A stretch of 64,000 nt of DNA from Actinokineospora inagensis DSM 44258 (GTDB lineage Bacteria > Actinomycetota > Actinomycetes > Mycobacteriales > Pseudonocardiaceae). A program made the translations under genes and the position numbers. The notes under the pieces are model-generated. The model saw only the letters and a list, made by a program, of their open reading frames with translations, was not told where the DNA came from and ran no database searches. This document shows positions 49,906 through 58,247 of this stretch, piece by piece (the first letter of the stretch is position 1; each line of letters opens with the position of its first letter). The DNA lies in NCBI RefSeq assembly GCF_000482865.1, contig NZ_AXWW01000005.1, positions 62,001-126,000 of the forward strand. Reading direction: 5' to 3'.

Positions 49906-50622
49906 ATGAGCGAATCCCCCACCGTCGTCCTCGTCCACGGCGGTTTCGCGGACGCGTCGTTCTGGGTTCCGGTCATCAAGGAGTTGCAGGCACACGACAT
50001 CCCGGTCTTGGCGCCACCGAACCCGTTGCGCGGGTTGGCGCACGACGCCGAGTACGTCGCCAGTTACGTCAACCAGGTCGACGGCCCGGTGCTGTTGGTC
50101 GGACACTCCTACGGCGGGGCCGTGATCTCCGTCGCGGGAGCCGCCACCCCCAACGCCGTCGGCCTGGTGTACGTCGCCGCTTTCGCGCTCGACGAGGGTG
50201 AGTCGTTCGCTGAGATCTTCGCCCAGTTCGGCGAGACCCCGCTCCTGGGCGCCGTCCGGCCACGGCACTACCCGACCCCCGACGGGGGGACGGCGGTCGA
50301 GTTGACCATCGCCCCCGAGCACTACCAGGAGGCGTTCGCCGCCGACCTGCCCGCCGACGTCATCGCGGTCGCCGCCGTCAGCCAACGACCGTTCGCGGCG
50401 ATCTTCGAGGACCGAGCGGCGGCCGCCGCCTGGAAGACCCTCCCGTCCTGGGCCGTGGTCGCCACCGCCGACAAGGCGATCCCCCCGGACGCCGAACGCC
50501 ACATGGCCCACCGCGCGGGCGCCTCGACCATCGAGGTCGACGCCTCCCACTCCATCGCCCTGTCCCAGCCGGGCGCCGTCGCCGACCTGATCCGGACCGC
50601 GGTCACCGCCACTCAGCGCTGA
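49906..50622 (+). CDS. Alpha/beta hydrolase
   Basis: 238 residues. PTVVLVHGGFADASFWVPVI (oxyanion loop), nucleophile elbow VLLVGHSYGGAVISVAGA (Ser), and late His in IEVDASHSIALSQPGAVADL; the acidic residue is near VVATADKAIPPDAERHMA. This is the AB_hydrolase_6 group common in actinomycetes and related to the salicylate-esterase/chloroperoxidase-like hydrolases. Substrate unknown. It starts 85 bp after the aerolysin-like gene in the same direction and could be co-transcribed. Confidence 0.9.
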   Translation: MSESPTVVLVHGGFADASFWVPVIKELQAHDIPVLAPPNPLRGLAHDAEYVASYVNQVDGPVLLVGHSYGGAVISVAGAATPNAVGLVYVAAFALDEGESFAEIFAQFGETPLLGAVRPRHYPTPDGGTAVELTIAPEHYQEAFAADLPADVIAVAAVSQRPFAAIFEDRAAAAAWKTLPSWAVVATADKAIPPDAERHMAHRAGASTIEVDASHSIALSQPGAVADLIRTAVTATQR

Positions 50623-50646
50623 GGTCAGTCCGATTGCGGGGCCGCC

Positions 50647-53600
50647 TCAGAAGTTGGAGACGATGGCGGCCACGAGGTCGGGGCCCACGGTGCCGGTCGC
50701 GCCCTTCACCTGGAACGTGGCGGCGTTCGTGGTGTTGGAGATGGTGGTGAGGTCGGTGATCCCGGTGTCGTCGTTGCCGTAAGCGATGGTGAACACCCGC
50801 ACCGGGTCCGTCCCCGGGCTGATCCGTTCGACCAGTGCCGACAGGTCGGTGCCGCCGCCCGGCGGCGGGTTGTTCTTCCCGTCGGAGATCACCACGACCG
50901 CGTCGATCGTCTTGTCCGTGGCGGATTTGGGTACGGCGCGAACGGTGGCGACGGCGTCCTGGACGGTGTCGAACAGGTTCGTGCCGTCCCCCGGGATCAG
51001 CCCGTTGATCTCCTTGTTCAGCTTGGTCCGCTGGTCCTCGTCGACCGGTGCCACCGGCACCACCGGTGTTCGCGTGGACGAGAACGACCAGAGGCCCACC
51101 CGGTCGCGGTCGGTGAAGCCGTCGACGATCTTGCCGCGGAACTTCTTGACCACGCCCATCTTGCTGGGGCACGTCTCGGCGCCGACGTCGGGGCACCGGC
51201 CGGTCAGGTCCTTGCCCGCGAAGTCCTCGCCCATCGAGAACGAGACGTCGACCAGGATCAGCACGGTGGCGGGTTTGCGCAGCTTCTTCCAGGTGTCGAT
51301 GACCTTCGCCAGCACGGGGCCGGACGGGGCGTCGATGGTGTGGATGTCACCCAGCGGCCGCACGCCGCTGTCCGGGGTGGCCAGCGGACCGGAGTCGCCG
51401 GTGAAGTCGCGGAAGCCCAGTGCCTGGAACTTGGCCTGCTCGGTCCCGGTGCGCAGGTAGCCGAAGAAGTCGTCGGACACGGCCTGCTTGGCCGCGCTCA
51501 TGCCGCCCCGGTCGAGCTCGATGTAGGGGTGGTCGAAGACGAGGGTGCCCTCGTTCGGGTAGCGGGCGACGAGTGTGGTGGTCGGTCGGGGTCCCGGACC
51601 GCCCTGCTCGGTCCCGGGGCCGGTGTTGGCGGTGCCGTTGGCGTAGCCCGCGTTGTACGCCAGCATCGAGCTCTCGTCGAGGCTGAGCGCGGAGACGTAG
51701 GTCAGCGCCGTGCCCGCGGCGTCCGCTCGGCGCAGGTTGGCCAGGAAGTCCAGGGTCGTCTGGCCGTAGTGCGTGATGGACTGCTCGATCGTGCGGACGT
51801 TGGCCTGGACCGTGCTGTCGTCGATGTCCTGCGCCAGGAGGCCGACGTTGCCGTCGTGGCGACCGAACGCGGAGAACGTCGCGAACGTGGCGGTCAGCCC
51901 GGAACTGGAGTAGGCCGGGTTCGTCTTGCCGAGCAGGAACGGCCCCCACTCCGGGTGGCCGTAGGCGCTCCACCCGGGACCCGCGGCCAACTCGGCGATC
52001 TTGTGCCACCCGATGTCGGCCTGGCCGGACTGGTCCAGGCGCTCGGCCATCGGCCGCGGCACCGCGATGACCAGCGGTGAGGTCACGATGGCGCCCCGAC
52101 CGGTCGCGGGCAGCACGGCGGCGGCCGGGGTGTCCTTGGCCCGGTCGAGCGCCATGGTCAACCACACCGACGACGCCGGGCTCCACACGTCGGGCCGCGG
52201 ACCGTCCTCGTCGGTCCACCCCTCGCCGAGCCGGTCGGTGATCGTCCCCGAGTTCCCCTCGACCACCGCGACGCGCACGCAGTGGCCCGCGGCGGACCGC
52301 ACGCCGTAGTCCTGCGCCACCTGCCGCATCGTCACGATCTTCTCCTGGGACGAAGCCACCAGCAGGGTCGTGTCCGCCGGGCCCGAGCACGTCGCCAACG
52401 CGGGTGACCGGCGGTCGGAGGACGAGTTCGGCAGCCACACGACACCCACGACGACCAGCACGGCGACGGCGGTCATCCCGGCGAGCAGCTTGCGCCGGGC
52501 AGCCAGTCCGCGCAGCGACCGACCCGTGTTCTCCACCGATTGCTTCGTCGAGGCGATGACGTCGCGGCGGCGGGAGACCTGGGCGCGGAGCTCGGCCGGG
52601 AGCACCGGGGTGGGCGCGTCCCCCGCGTACCGGGCGCAGTCCCGCACGATCTCGTCCGGGGTCGGCCGCTCGGCCGGTTCCTTGGCCAGGCAACGCCGGA
52701 TCAGGTCGACGAGGGGGTCGTCGGTGTCGGCGAGCGGGCCGAGGTCGGGCTCCTCGTAGATGATGCGGTGCATGACCTCCTGGAGCTGACCGGTGCCGAA
52801 CGGCGGCTTCCCGGTCGCGGTGTACACCAGCAGCGCGCCAAGCCCGAACACGTCGGTCGCCGCCGACGACTCGCCGCGGAACTGCTCGGGCGCCATGAAC
52901 GCCATCGTGCCGAGCAGGTCACCGGCCCTGGTCAGGCTGCTGTCGTCCGGCGACTTGGCGATGCCGAAGTCGATCAACCGGGGTCCGCCGTCGTCGAGCA
53001 GCACGTTGGACGGTTTGAGGTCGCGGTGGGTGATCCCGCTGCGCGCCATCGCCGCCACCGCGCGAGCCATGCCGTGCGCGAACCACCCCACCGCGGGCAG
53101 CCGCCACGGACCACCGACCCCGATCACCTCGTTGAGCGGCGACGCGGGCAGGTAGGTCGTGGCCAACCACGGCTTCTGCGCGTCGGCACCCGAACCGAGC
53201 AGGCTGGGGAAGTGCTCGTCCTGCTCGGACTCGACCCGCTGGATGTCCCGGATCTCGCGTTTGAACCGCTCGCGGAACGACGACTCGCGCGCCACCTCCG
53301 GTCGCATCACCTTCACCGCGGCGAACGCGCCGTCGTTGCCGACCCCGAGGTAGACGATCCCGGTCGTCCCCTCCCCCAACCGCCCGACCAGCGCGAACCG
53401 CCCGATCTGCCGCGGGTCGTCGGCCAACAGCGGAGCGACCCCGAGCCGACCGGCCAGGTCGCCCACCTTCGGCCCCGGCCGCGGCCAGCCTGCCCACACG
53501 CCGACCCCGGCCACCACCAACCCGGCCACGTTGACGAACAAGCCGAGCACACTCGCCCACCGGTCGGACTGCTCCAGGCTCTGCCGCGCCATGAAAAACC

Positions 53601-53715
53601 CCAACACCGTGACGCCGACCCCCACCACCACCACGGCGACGGCCCGCACCACCCGCACCCGATCCCCCGGCGCCCTCGACAACCCCACCCGGCGTCCTCC
53701 TCGTCCAACGTTCAC
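50647..53715 (-). CDS. Membrane Ser/Thr kinase fused to a substrate-binding and VWA module
   Basis: 1,022 residues from GTG 53715. Order: two membrane helices (~20-42 and ~53-75), a cytosolic kinase (~105-365) with LVGRLGEGTTGIVYLG, FAAVKVMRPE (Lys), GITHRDLKPSNVLL, LIDFGIAKSP and AFMAPEQFRG, a third membrane helix (GMTAVAVLVVVGVVWLP, ~412), then an extracellular ABC-type substrate-binding domain (TTLLVASSQEKIVTMRQVAQ, VAVVEGNSGTITDRLGE, ~455-760) and a von Willebrand A domain with MIDAS VLILVDVSFSMGED and WSFSSTRTP (~820-1020). All kinase catalytic residues present. The outer part probably senses a ligand or protein and controls the kinase. Monocistronic. Confidence 0.92.
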   Translation of the reverse strand: MNVGRGGRRVGLSRAPGDRVRVVRAVAVVVVGVGVTVLGFFMARQSLEQSDRWASVLGLFVNVAGLVVAGVGVWAGWPRPGPKVGDLAGRLGVAPLLADDPRQIGRFALVGRLGEGTTGIVYLGVGNDGAFAAVKVMRPEVARESSFRERFKREIRDIQRVESEQDEHFPSLLGSGADAQKPWLATTYLPASPLNEVIGVGGPWRLPAVGWFAHGMARAVAAMARSGITHRDLKPSNVLLDDGGPRLIDFGIAKSPDDSSLTRAGDLLGTMAFMAPEQFRGESSAATDVFGLGALLVYTATGKPPFGTGQLQEVMHRIIYEEPDLGPLADTDDPLVDLIRRCLAKEPAERPTPDEIVRDCARYAGDAPTPVLPAELRAQVSRRRDVIASTKQSVENTGRSLRGLAARRKLLAGMTAVAVLVVVGVVWLPNSSSDRRSPALATCSGPADTTLLVASSQEKIVTMRQVAQDYGVRSAAGHCVRVAVVEGNSGTITDRLGEGWTDEDGPRPDVWSPASSVWLTMALDRAKDTPAAAVLPATGRGAIVTSPLVIAVPRPMAERLDQSGQADIGWHKIAELAAGPGWSAYGHPEWGPFLLGKTNPAYSSSGLTATFATFSAFGRHDGNVGLLAQDIDDSTVQANVRTIEQSITHYGQTTLDFLANLRRADAAGTALTYVSALSLDESSMLAYNAGYANGTANTGPGTEQGGPGPRPTTTLVARYPNEGTLVFDHPYIELDRGGMSAAKQAVSDDFFGYLRTGTEQAKFQALGFRDFTGDSGPLATPDSGVRPLGDIHTIDAPSGPVLAKVIDTWKKLRKPATVLILVDVSFSMGEDFAGKDLTGRCPDVGAETCPSKMGVVKKFRGKIVDGFTDRDRVGLWSFSSTRTPVVPVAPVDEDQRTKLNKEINGLIPGDGTNLFDTVQDAVATVRAVPKSATDKTIDAVVVISDGKNNPPPGGGTDLSALVERISPGTDPVRVFTIAYGNDDTGITDLTTISNTTNAATFQVKGATGTVGPDLVAAIVSNF

Positions 53716-54409
53716 CCCCTGATCGTCGAACGCGGGTGATCAGTTACCCATCAACCGGGAGAACCGCCTTCGCGGTGCGAAAACCCATCACCCCCGTAAC
53801 GTTCGCCGATCGCAGCCAAGCCCCGCCGGGATCGGCGTCGGCGACGCGGAGGACGATGTGGGCAGATGCCGGTGCCCGCGAGCCAGACCGGGTGTGCGCC
53901 GTGGCAACCTTCGTGGGTGATGGCCTCGGTCAGCCTGGCGAGACGCCCACGACGGCGGGTTGTCGTCCCGTTTCCAGCGGCGGAGCCGAGACCCGACGAT
54001 CAACCGGCTGCGCGCCAGACGGTCAAGGGCGGCGAAACCGTGCGCGAGGAGTACCGGGGCGGCGGAGGGCGCCGAGACTGACCCGGCGGATGGTCGCAGC
54101 CAGGACAGACAGAACGGCCAGCGAGCCGGGTAAGCCCTAGACCAGCAGACTGTCCGGTCCACGAACCGCGCCCATCCGGACTCCTGACTCCTACCGTCCA
54201 GCCCCCACCCAGCCCAGCCCCCACCCAGTCCCGGGGGGCGTCCCTGGTCCAGTCTACCGGCACCGCCCGGCAGGGTATAGGAGCCTGATGGAGCTGTGGA
54301 CGACCGTGGTGGTTGTGGATAACTCGCCACGAGCTGCTCGGCGTGTTTGCCAAGACCCACTAGGTCCTCCCGGATGTTCGGCGGCGGAAGGTAGCCGGAG
54401 GACACCGGC
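53716..54409. other. 694-bp stretch without a supported gene
   Basis: Frames across it lack protein-like character. It holds a tandem repeat of CAGCCCCCACC at about 54197-54230 and a perfect DnaA box (TGTGGATAA at 54314-54322, with a weaker GCTGTGGACG 20 bp away). A short, possibly decayed coding start (SSGYLPPPNIREDLVGLGKH) reads leftward from about 54405. Confidence 0.5.
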
Positions 54410-54820
54410 TCAGCCCTCGATGAACTGGTAGTCCGCCACGATCCGCCCCTCGGCGTCGATGATCAGGAACTCGGTGCCGACCCCGGCGATCTCGCCGTCG
54501 GTGGCGACCATTTCCCAGGTGAACTTCACCGCGTCCCGCAACCCCGCCACATCGTCGCGACGGCGGAAGGAGAACTGGCCCGGCGCGACGAACTCGTCAT
54601 AGGCCAGCCGCACCCGGCGCTCCAACTCCACGTGGCCGCGGGCCTCGAAAGCGGCTGTCAGGCCCAGGTCGTCAGCGGCCTTCACCACCTCACGCGGAGG
54701 CTGCAGGATGTGCCTGCCGTCCGTTGCCCACAATCGGACGACAGCGGTCCGGCGGGCATCCGCGTCCGGCTCGTTCCACACCGCAACGTAGCGATCGGCC
54801 AACTCGATCAGGTCAGGCAC
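54410..54820 (-). CDS. NTF2-like (SnoaL-type) protein
   Basis: 136 residues from GTG 54820 with GAGGAGG just upstream. PDLIELADRYVAVWNEPDAD, VRLWATDGRHILQPPREVVK, EARGHVELERRVRLAYDEFV, AVKFTWEMVATDGEIAGVGT, EFLIIDAEGRIVADYQFIEG: the cone-shaped NTF2 fold common to small hydrolases, isomerases and stress proteins. Its 5' region carries the same palindrome found before the XRE regulator at 55577, so that regulator likely controls it. Confidence 0.88.
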   Translation of the reverse strand: MPDLIELADRYVAVWNEPDADARRTAVVRLWATDGRHILQPPREVVKAADDLGLTAAFEARGHVELERRVRLAYDEFVAPGQFSFRRRDDVAGLRDAVKFTWEMVATDGEIAGVGTEFLIIDAEGRIVADYQFIEG

Positions 54821-54878
54821 GACTCCTCCTCGGCTCGTTGTGCGCCGCAACCGTGCCGGGACTCCACGCCACTCGGCA

Positions 54879-54894
54879 ATTCCCGCCAGGGAAT
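54879..54894. promoter_or_regulatory. Palindrome ATTCCC-N4-GGGAAT, copy 1
   Basis: ATTCCC GCCA GGGAAT, flanked by CTCGGCA on the left and AGC on the right, about 60 bp upstream of the NTF2-like gene. Same sequence and flanks as the copy at 55528. Probable operator of the XRE regulator. Confidence 0.65.
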
Positions 54895-54954
54895 AGCCAC
54901 GCGGTGCGCACGACCACCACTCCACAGTGGACAGTGTTTGGTCACGCCGTGGCA

Positions 54955-55275
54955 GATGAACCAGGCCTGCCCGCCCGTCACCGCCGCGCGGGCCTTGGTG
55001 AACAGGAGGGGCACGTTGAACCCGGCCGGGTCGGCGGCCGCGTGCAGGTCGAACAGGACTATTTCGTGGTCGCCGTTCTTGATCTTTGTTTTCAGCAGGC
55101 CGCGCGGCCCTTCATCGAAGGGTCGAGGTGTCGGACGTGCCGATGTACGCCGCCTCGGTGATGGTGCCCGCGGCCTGCTCGTTGACCACGAAGGCCAGGC
55201 TGAAATAGCCCGGCCGGGTATTCGGTCCACCGCGACCCAGAGCACGGTCCCGTGCCGCACGGAACGGTGCGCCAT
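54955..55275 (-). pseudogene. Unrecognised decayed gene fragment
   Basis: Leftward from MAHRSVRHGTVLWVAVDRIP the protein-like sequence switches frame twice: GYFSLAFVVNEQAAGTITEA then AYIGTSDTST in one frame, and LLKTKIKNGDHEIVLFDLHA then FNVPLLFTKARAAVTGGQAW back in the first. Both pieces look like real protein; the intervening frames do not. No family recognised. Lies between the two copies of the 16-bp palindrome. Confidence 0.5.
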
Positions 55276-55289
55276 CAATGAACCATCCT

Positions 55290-55480
55290 TGGCGGCGAAG
55301 CGTCTGGGTTGCTCTCGCCGGCCCTGCTGACCGGAGCCGTGCTCCCGGTGGCCGTCGGGGGTGGTCTCGGTGAGCCTGCCGCTGTGGCCGCGAAACGGAT
55401 CCCGGCGGCGGTGAACCGGCGTTCGGGGATCCGGGGCGGGCGGTTGCAGGATGTGTCTACCGTCGGGCGGACTCCACCTC
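55290..55480 (-). pseudogene. Decayed second copy of the NTF2-like gene
   Basis: Contains DGRHILQPP, identical to the motif in the intact NTF2-like protein at 54410, and the surrounding DNA (GCAGGATGTG...CCGTC) matches the corresponding part of that gene. The rest has lost frame and similarity. Together with the repeated palindrome this points to an old tandem duplication. Confidence 0.5.
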
Positions 55481-55527
55481 GGCTCGCACCGCGTCGCGAA
55501 GTGCCCCACCTCCGGTGCCGCTCGGCA

Positions 55528-55543
55528 ATTCCCGACGGGGAAT
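55528..55543. promoter_or_regulatory. Palindrome ATTCCC-N4-GGGAAT, copy 2
   Basis: ATTCCC GACG GGGAAT, with the same CTCGGCA/AGC flanks as copy 1, ending 33 bp before the GTG start of the XRE regulator. Probable autoregulatory operator. Confidence 0.65.
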
Positions 55544-55576
55544 AGCGAGCCGCGCCGCATCGGCTACACAGGACCC

Positions 55577-56347
55577 GTGTCCGACGACCTGCGCACCTGG
55601 CGGCTGCGGCGCAAGGTGAGCCAGATCGACCTGGCCCTGCGCGCCGGAACGACCCAACGCCACATCAGCTTCATCGAGAGCGGCCGCTCCAGCCCCGGCC
55701 GCGCCATGATCATCCGTCTCGCCGAGTCCCTCGACGTTCCCCTGCGCGAGCGCAACGCCTTGCTGCTGGCCTCGGGCTACGCCCCTGCCTACCCGGAAAC
55801 CCCCTGGGACGACACCCTTCTGACCCCCATCCGCGCCGCCGTCGAACAGGTGCTCCAGGCCCACAACCCGTACCCGGCCATCGTCGTCGACCGCCACGGC
55901 ACCCTGGTCTCCGCCAACACCGCCTTCCACACCCTCACCGCCGACGTCTCCCCCACCCTCGTTACACCCCCCGTCAACATTCCCCGCCTCCTCCTCCACC
56001 CCACCGGCCTGGCCCCCCACATCACCAACCTCGACGAATGGGCCCACCACGTCCTCGACGCCCTCCGCACCCAGGCGGCCCGCACCCCCGACCCGGCACT
56101 GGATGCCCTCATCGCCGAACTCACCACCTACACCCCCACCCCGCACGTCCCCCCAACCCACCTCGGCTTCGCCACCCCACTATGCCTGCGCACCCCCGCA
56201 GGCGAACTCCACCTGCTCACCACCCTCACCCACTTCGCCACCCCCCACGACGTCACCGTCGCCGAACTCCGCCTCGAAGCCTTCCTCCCCGCCGACGCCC
56301 CCACCGCCACCCTGCTGACCACCATGGCCACCAGATCCAACCCGTAG
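55577..56347 (+). CDS. XRE-family regulator with MmyB-like ligand-binding domain
   Basis: 256 residues from GTG 55577. N-terminal HTH: LRTWRLRRKVSQIDLALRAG, TTQRHISFIESGRSSPGRAM. C-terminal MmyB-like (PAS-type) ligand domain: LLLASGYAPAYPETPWDD, NPYPAIVVDRHGTLVSANTA and LRLEAFLPADAPTATLL. Members sense small (often fatty) molecules and usually regulate a neighbouring enzyme gene. Preceded by the 16-bp palindrome also found in front of the NTF2-like gene. Confidence 0.92.
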   Translation: MSDDLRTWRLRRKVSQIDLALRAGTTQRHISFIESGRSSPGRAMIIRLAESLDVPLRERNALLLASGYAPAYPETPWDDTLLTPIRAAVEQVLQAHNPYPAIVVDRHGTLVSANTAFHTLTADVSPTLVTPPVNIPRLLLHPTGLAPHITNLDEWAHHVLDALRTQAARTPDPALDALIAELTTYTPTPHVPPTHLGFATPLCLRTPAGELHLLTTLTHFATPHDVTVAELRLEAFLPADAPTATLLTTMATRSNP

Positions 56348-56503
56348 TCGGGCGCATTTCGGGGTCGGCGTGTCCAAAAGCCAGCGTGCTGGTCCGCGCT
56401 GCCAACAACTCCGCCTGCGTCGACCACGCACCAGGCGCGGTCACCGTGGCCCAACTCACCGGCCCAACTCACCGCATCGATCACTTCTGGTCCCCGGGGG
56501 CGG

Positions 56504-56905
56504 TCACCCGCGCAGGCGTGAGTTCCTCAGTGGACGGGACCAATCAGCGCGTCGCGTTCGACGCGGGCCCCGGCGTGCCCTCGGTGGCAGGTGGGGCTTC
56601 GACATTCTCGCCTTGGCCATCGCAAGGTCGACATCCGACTCGCGAGTGCTCAGCCGAAGGTGCCCGCCGCTGGTATATCCGCCGCATACCGCCAGAATCT
56701 CAACTCCGACACCGGGCCACTCGGAGTCTCTGAGTGGAAGGTCATGGATCAACGCTCGGTCCACCACCCCGATCTCTCCCGACGGGATTTCACTCTCAGC
56801 CCGTACGGCATCTTGGCCACCACAGTGTCCGCACACCCGCAGGCAGGGCGGCGACCGGACCGGTCGGGCGCCTTTCAGGACCATGGTCCGGCTCAATTCT
56901 GTCAA
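56504..56905 (-). CDS. Hypothetical protein (doubtful)
   Basis: 133 residues. The central part looks protein-like (LRVCGHCGGQDAVRAESEIP, ALIHDLPLRDSEWPGVGVEI, YTSGGHLRLSTRESDVDLAM) with a CGHC cysteine pair; the C-terminal end is Arg/Pro-rich. Third codon positions are much less GC-rich than in neighbours, meaning either acquired DNA or a non-coding frame. No family recognised. Lies in the 605-bp gap before the glutaminase, which holds nothing else recognisable. Confidence 0.3.
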   Translation of the reverse strand: MTELSRTMVLKGARPVRSPPCLRVCGHCGGQDAVRAESEIPSGEIGVVDRALIHDLPLRDSEWPGVGVEILAVCGGYTSGGHLRLSTRESDVDLAMAKARMSKPHLPPRARRGPRRTRRADWSRPLRNSRLRG

Positions 56906-56952
56906 AAAGCGGTCCTTTGCCCGGTGGGCGCGGTCGGGGATGCTTGGGCGCC

Positions 56953-57837
56953 GTGCAGGGAGTCTTGGAGCAGGTTGCCGCGGGTGTGCGGTCGGTGGTG
57001 GGGCAGGGGAAGCAGGCGGTGTCGATTCCGGCGCTGGCCAGGGTTCCGCTGAACCGGTTCGGTATGGCGGTCGCGACCGCCGATGGGGATGTGGTGGGGG
57101 TGGGTGACTGGGATGAGCCGTTCTCGGTGCAGAGCCTGTCGAAGTTGTTCACGTTGGCGTTGGCCGGGGACATGCGGGACCGGGTTGGGCGTGAGCCGTC
57201 GACGTTGGCGTTCAACTCGTTGAGCCAGTTGGAGTTGGACGAGGGGCGGCCGCGCAATCCGTTTCTCAACGCGGGGGCGTTGGTGACGACCGACCAACTG
57301 CTCAGCACGACTGGGGACGCGGCGGCGGCGTTGCGGGGGTTTCTGGCGGCTGAGTCGGGGGCCGAGGTCGCGGTCGACCTGAGCGTGGCGGAGTCCGAAT
57401 TGGAGACTGGGCACCGCAACGCGGCGTTGGCGCATCTGATCGCGGGTTATGGCAACCTGCACAACCCGGTGACCGACGTGTTGCGGAACTACGTGCACAG
57501 TTGCGCCATCGCGATGTCCTGTCGCGACTTGGCCCTCGCGGGGTTGTTCCTGGCGCGCACGGGGCGGGGGCGGGCGACGCAGGTGTTGTCGGCGTCTGAC
57601 GCGCGTCGGCTCAATGCGACGATGTTGGTCTGCGGGATGTATGACGGTGCGGGCGAGTTCGCGTATCGGGTGGGGTTGCCCGCCAAGAGCGGGATCGGTG
57701 GCGGGGTTCTCGCTGTGGTGCCGAATCGCTGCGTGGTGTGCGTGTGGAGTCCTGGGCTGGACCGGTGCGGCAACTCGGTCGCCGCAGTTGCCGCGTTGGA
57801 GATCTTCAGCGCGTTGACTGGGTACTCGGTGTTCTAG
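56953..57837 (+). CDS. glsA: Glutaminase
   Basis: 294 residues from GTG 56953 (VQGVLEQVAAGVRSVVGQGK). Serine-dependent glutaminase (beta-lactamase-like fold): DWDEPFSVQSLSKLFTLALA with the nucleophile Ser-x-x-Lys (SLSK), REPSTLAFNSLSQLELDEGR, PRNPFLNAGALVTTDQLL, NYVHSCAIAMSCRDLALAGL and GLPAKSGIGGGVLAVVP. All active-site blocks present. Converts glutamine to glutamate and ammonia in the cytosol. RidA follows 8 bp later, so the two are probably co-transcribed. Confidence 0.95.
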   Translation: MQGVLEQVAAGVRSVVGQGKQAVSIPALARVPLNRFGMAVATADGDVVGVGDWDEPFSVQSLSKLFTLALAGDMRDRVGREPSTLAFNSLSQLELDEGRPRNPFLNAGALVTTDQLLSTTGDAAAALRGFLAAESGAEVAVDLSVAESELETGHRNAALAHLIAGYGNLHNPVTDVLRNYVHSCAIAMSCRDLALAGLFLARTGRGRATQVLSASDARRLNATMLVCGMYDGAGEFAYRVGLPAKSGIGGGVLAVVPNRCVVCVWSPGLDRCGNSVAAVAALEIFSALTGYSVF

Positions 57838-57845
57838 CGGGCACA

Positions 57846-58241
57846 ATGGTGACCGTGCAGCACAGCAACCCGAGCGGTCTCCCCCGGCCCAATGGCTACA
57901 GTCACGTCGTCGAGGTGAGCGGGCGCCTTGCGTTCGTCTCCGGGCAGGTTCCGTTGGACGACGCGGGCGCCCTAGTGGGGAACGACACAGAAACCCAGAC
58001 CCGGCAGGTGTTCCGCAACATCGAGACCGCCCTCGCCGCGCTGGGGGCGGCCATGCGGGACGTCGCGAAGTTGACCTACTTCGTGATCGACACCGCTGAT
58101 GTCCCGGTGATCCGCACGGTGCGCGACGAGTTCGTGGACACCTCGGCGCCGCCTGCGAGTTCGCTCGTGCAGGTCGTGGCCCTGGTGGATCCCCGCTTCC
58201 GCGTCGAGATCGAGGCCGTCGCCGAACTTCCTGCGGTGTAG
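57846..58241 (+). CDS. RidA-family protein
   Basis: 131 residues from ATG 57846. YjgF/RidA features: NPSGLPRPNGYSHVVEVSGR, LAFVSGQVPLDDAGALVG, ETQTRQVFRNIETALAALGA, VAKLTYFVIDTADVPVIRTV, ASSLVQVVALVDPRFRVEIE. The Arg that holds the imine substrate in true RidA deaminases should be near the C-terminal strand; here the corresponding stretch is VDPRFRVEIEA, consistent with RidA-like but perhaps an Rid4-7 subtype. Acts on reactive enamines/imines. Downstream of the glutaminase gene. Confidence 0.88.
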   Translation: MVTVQHSNPSGLPRPNGYSHVVEVSGRLAFVSGQVPLDDAGALVGNDTETQTRQVFRNIETALAALGAAMRDVAKLTYFVIDTADVPVIRTVRDEFVDTSAPPASSLVQVVALVDPRFRVEIEAVAELPAV

Positions 58242-58247
58242 TGGGCT

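Noticed and set aside
53788-54405. 205-residue leftward frame between the kinase and NTF2-like genes
   Set aside because: Only the first ~25 residues look protein-like; the rest is Arg/Pro/Ser-rich, spans a tandem repeat and a DnaA-box sequence. Treated as intergenic.
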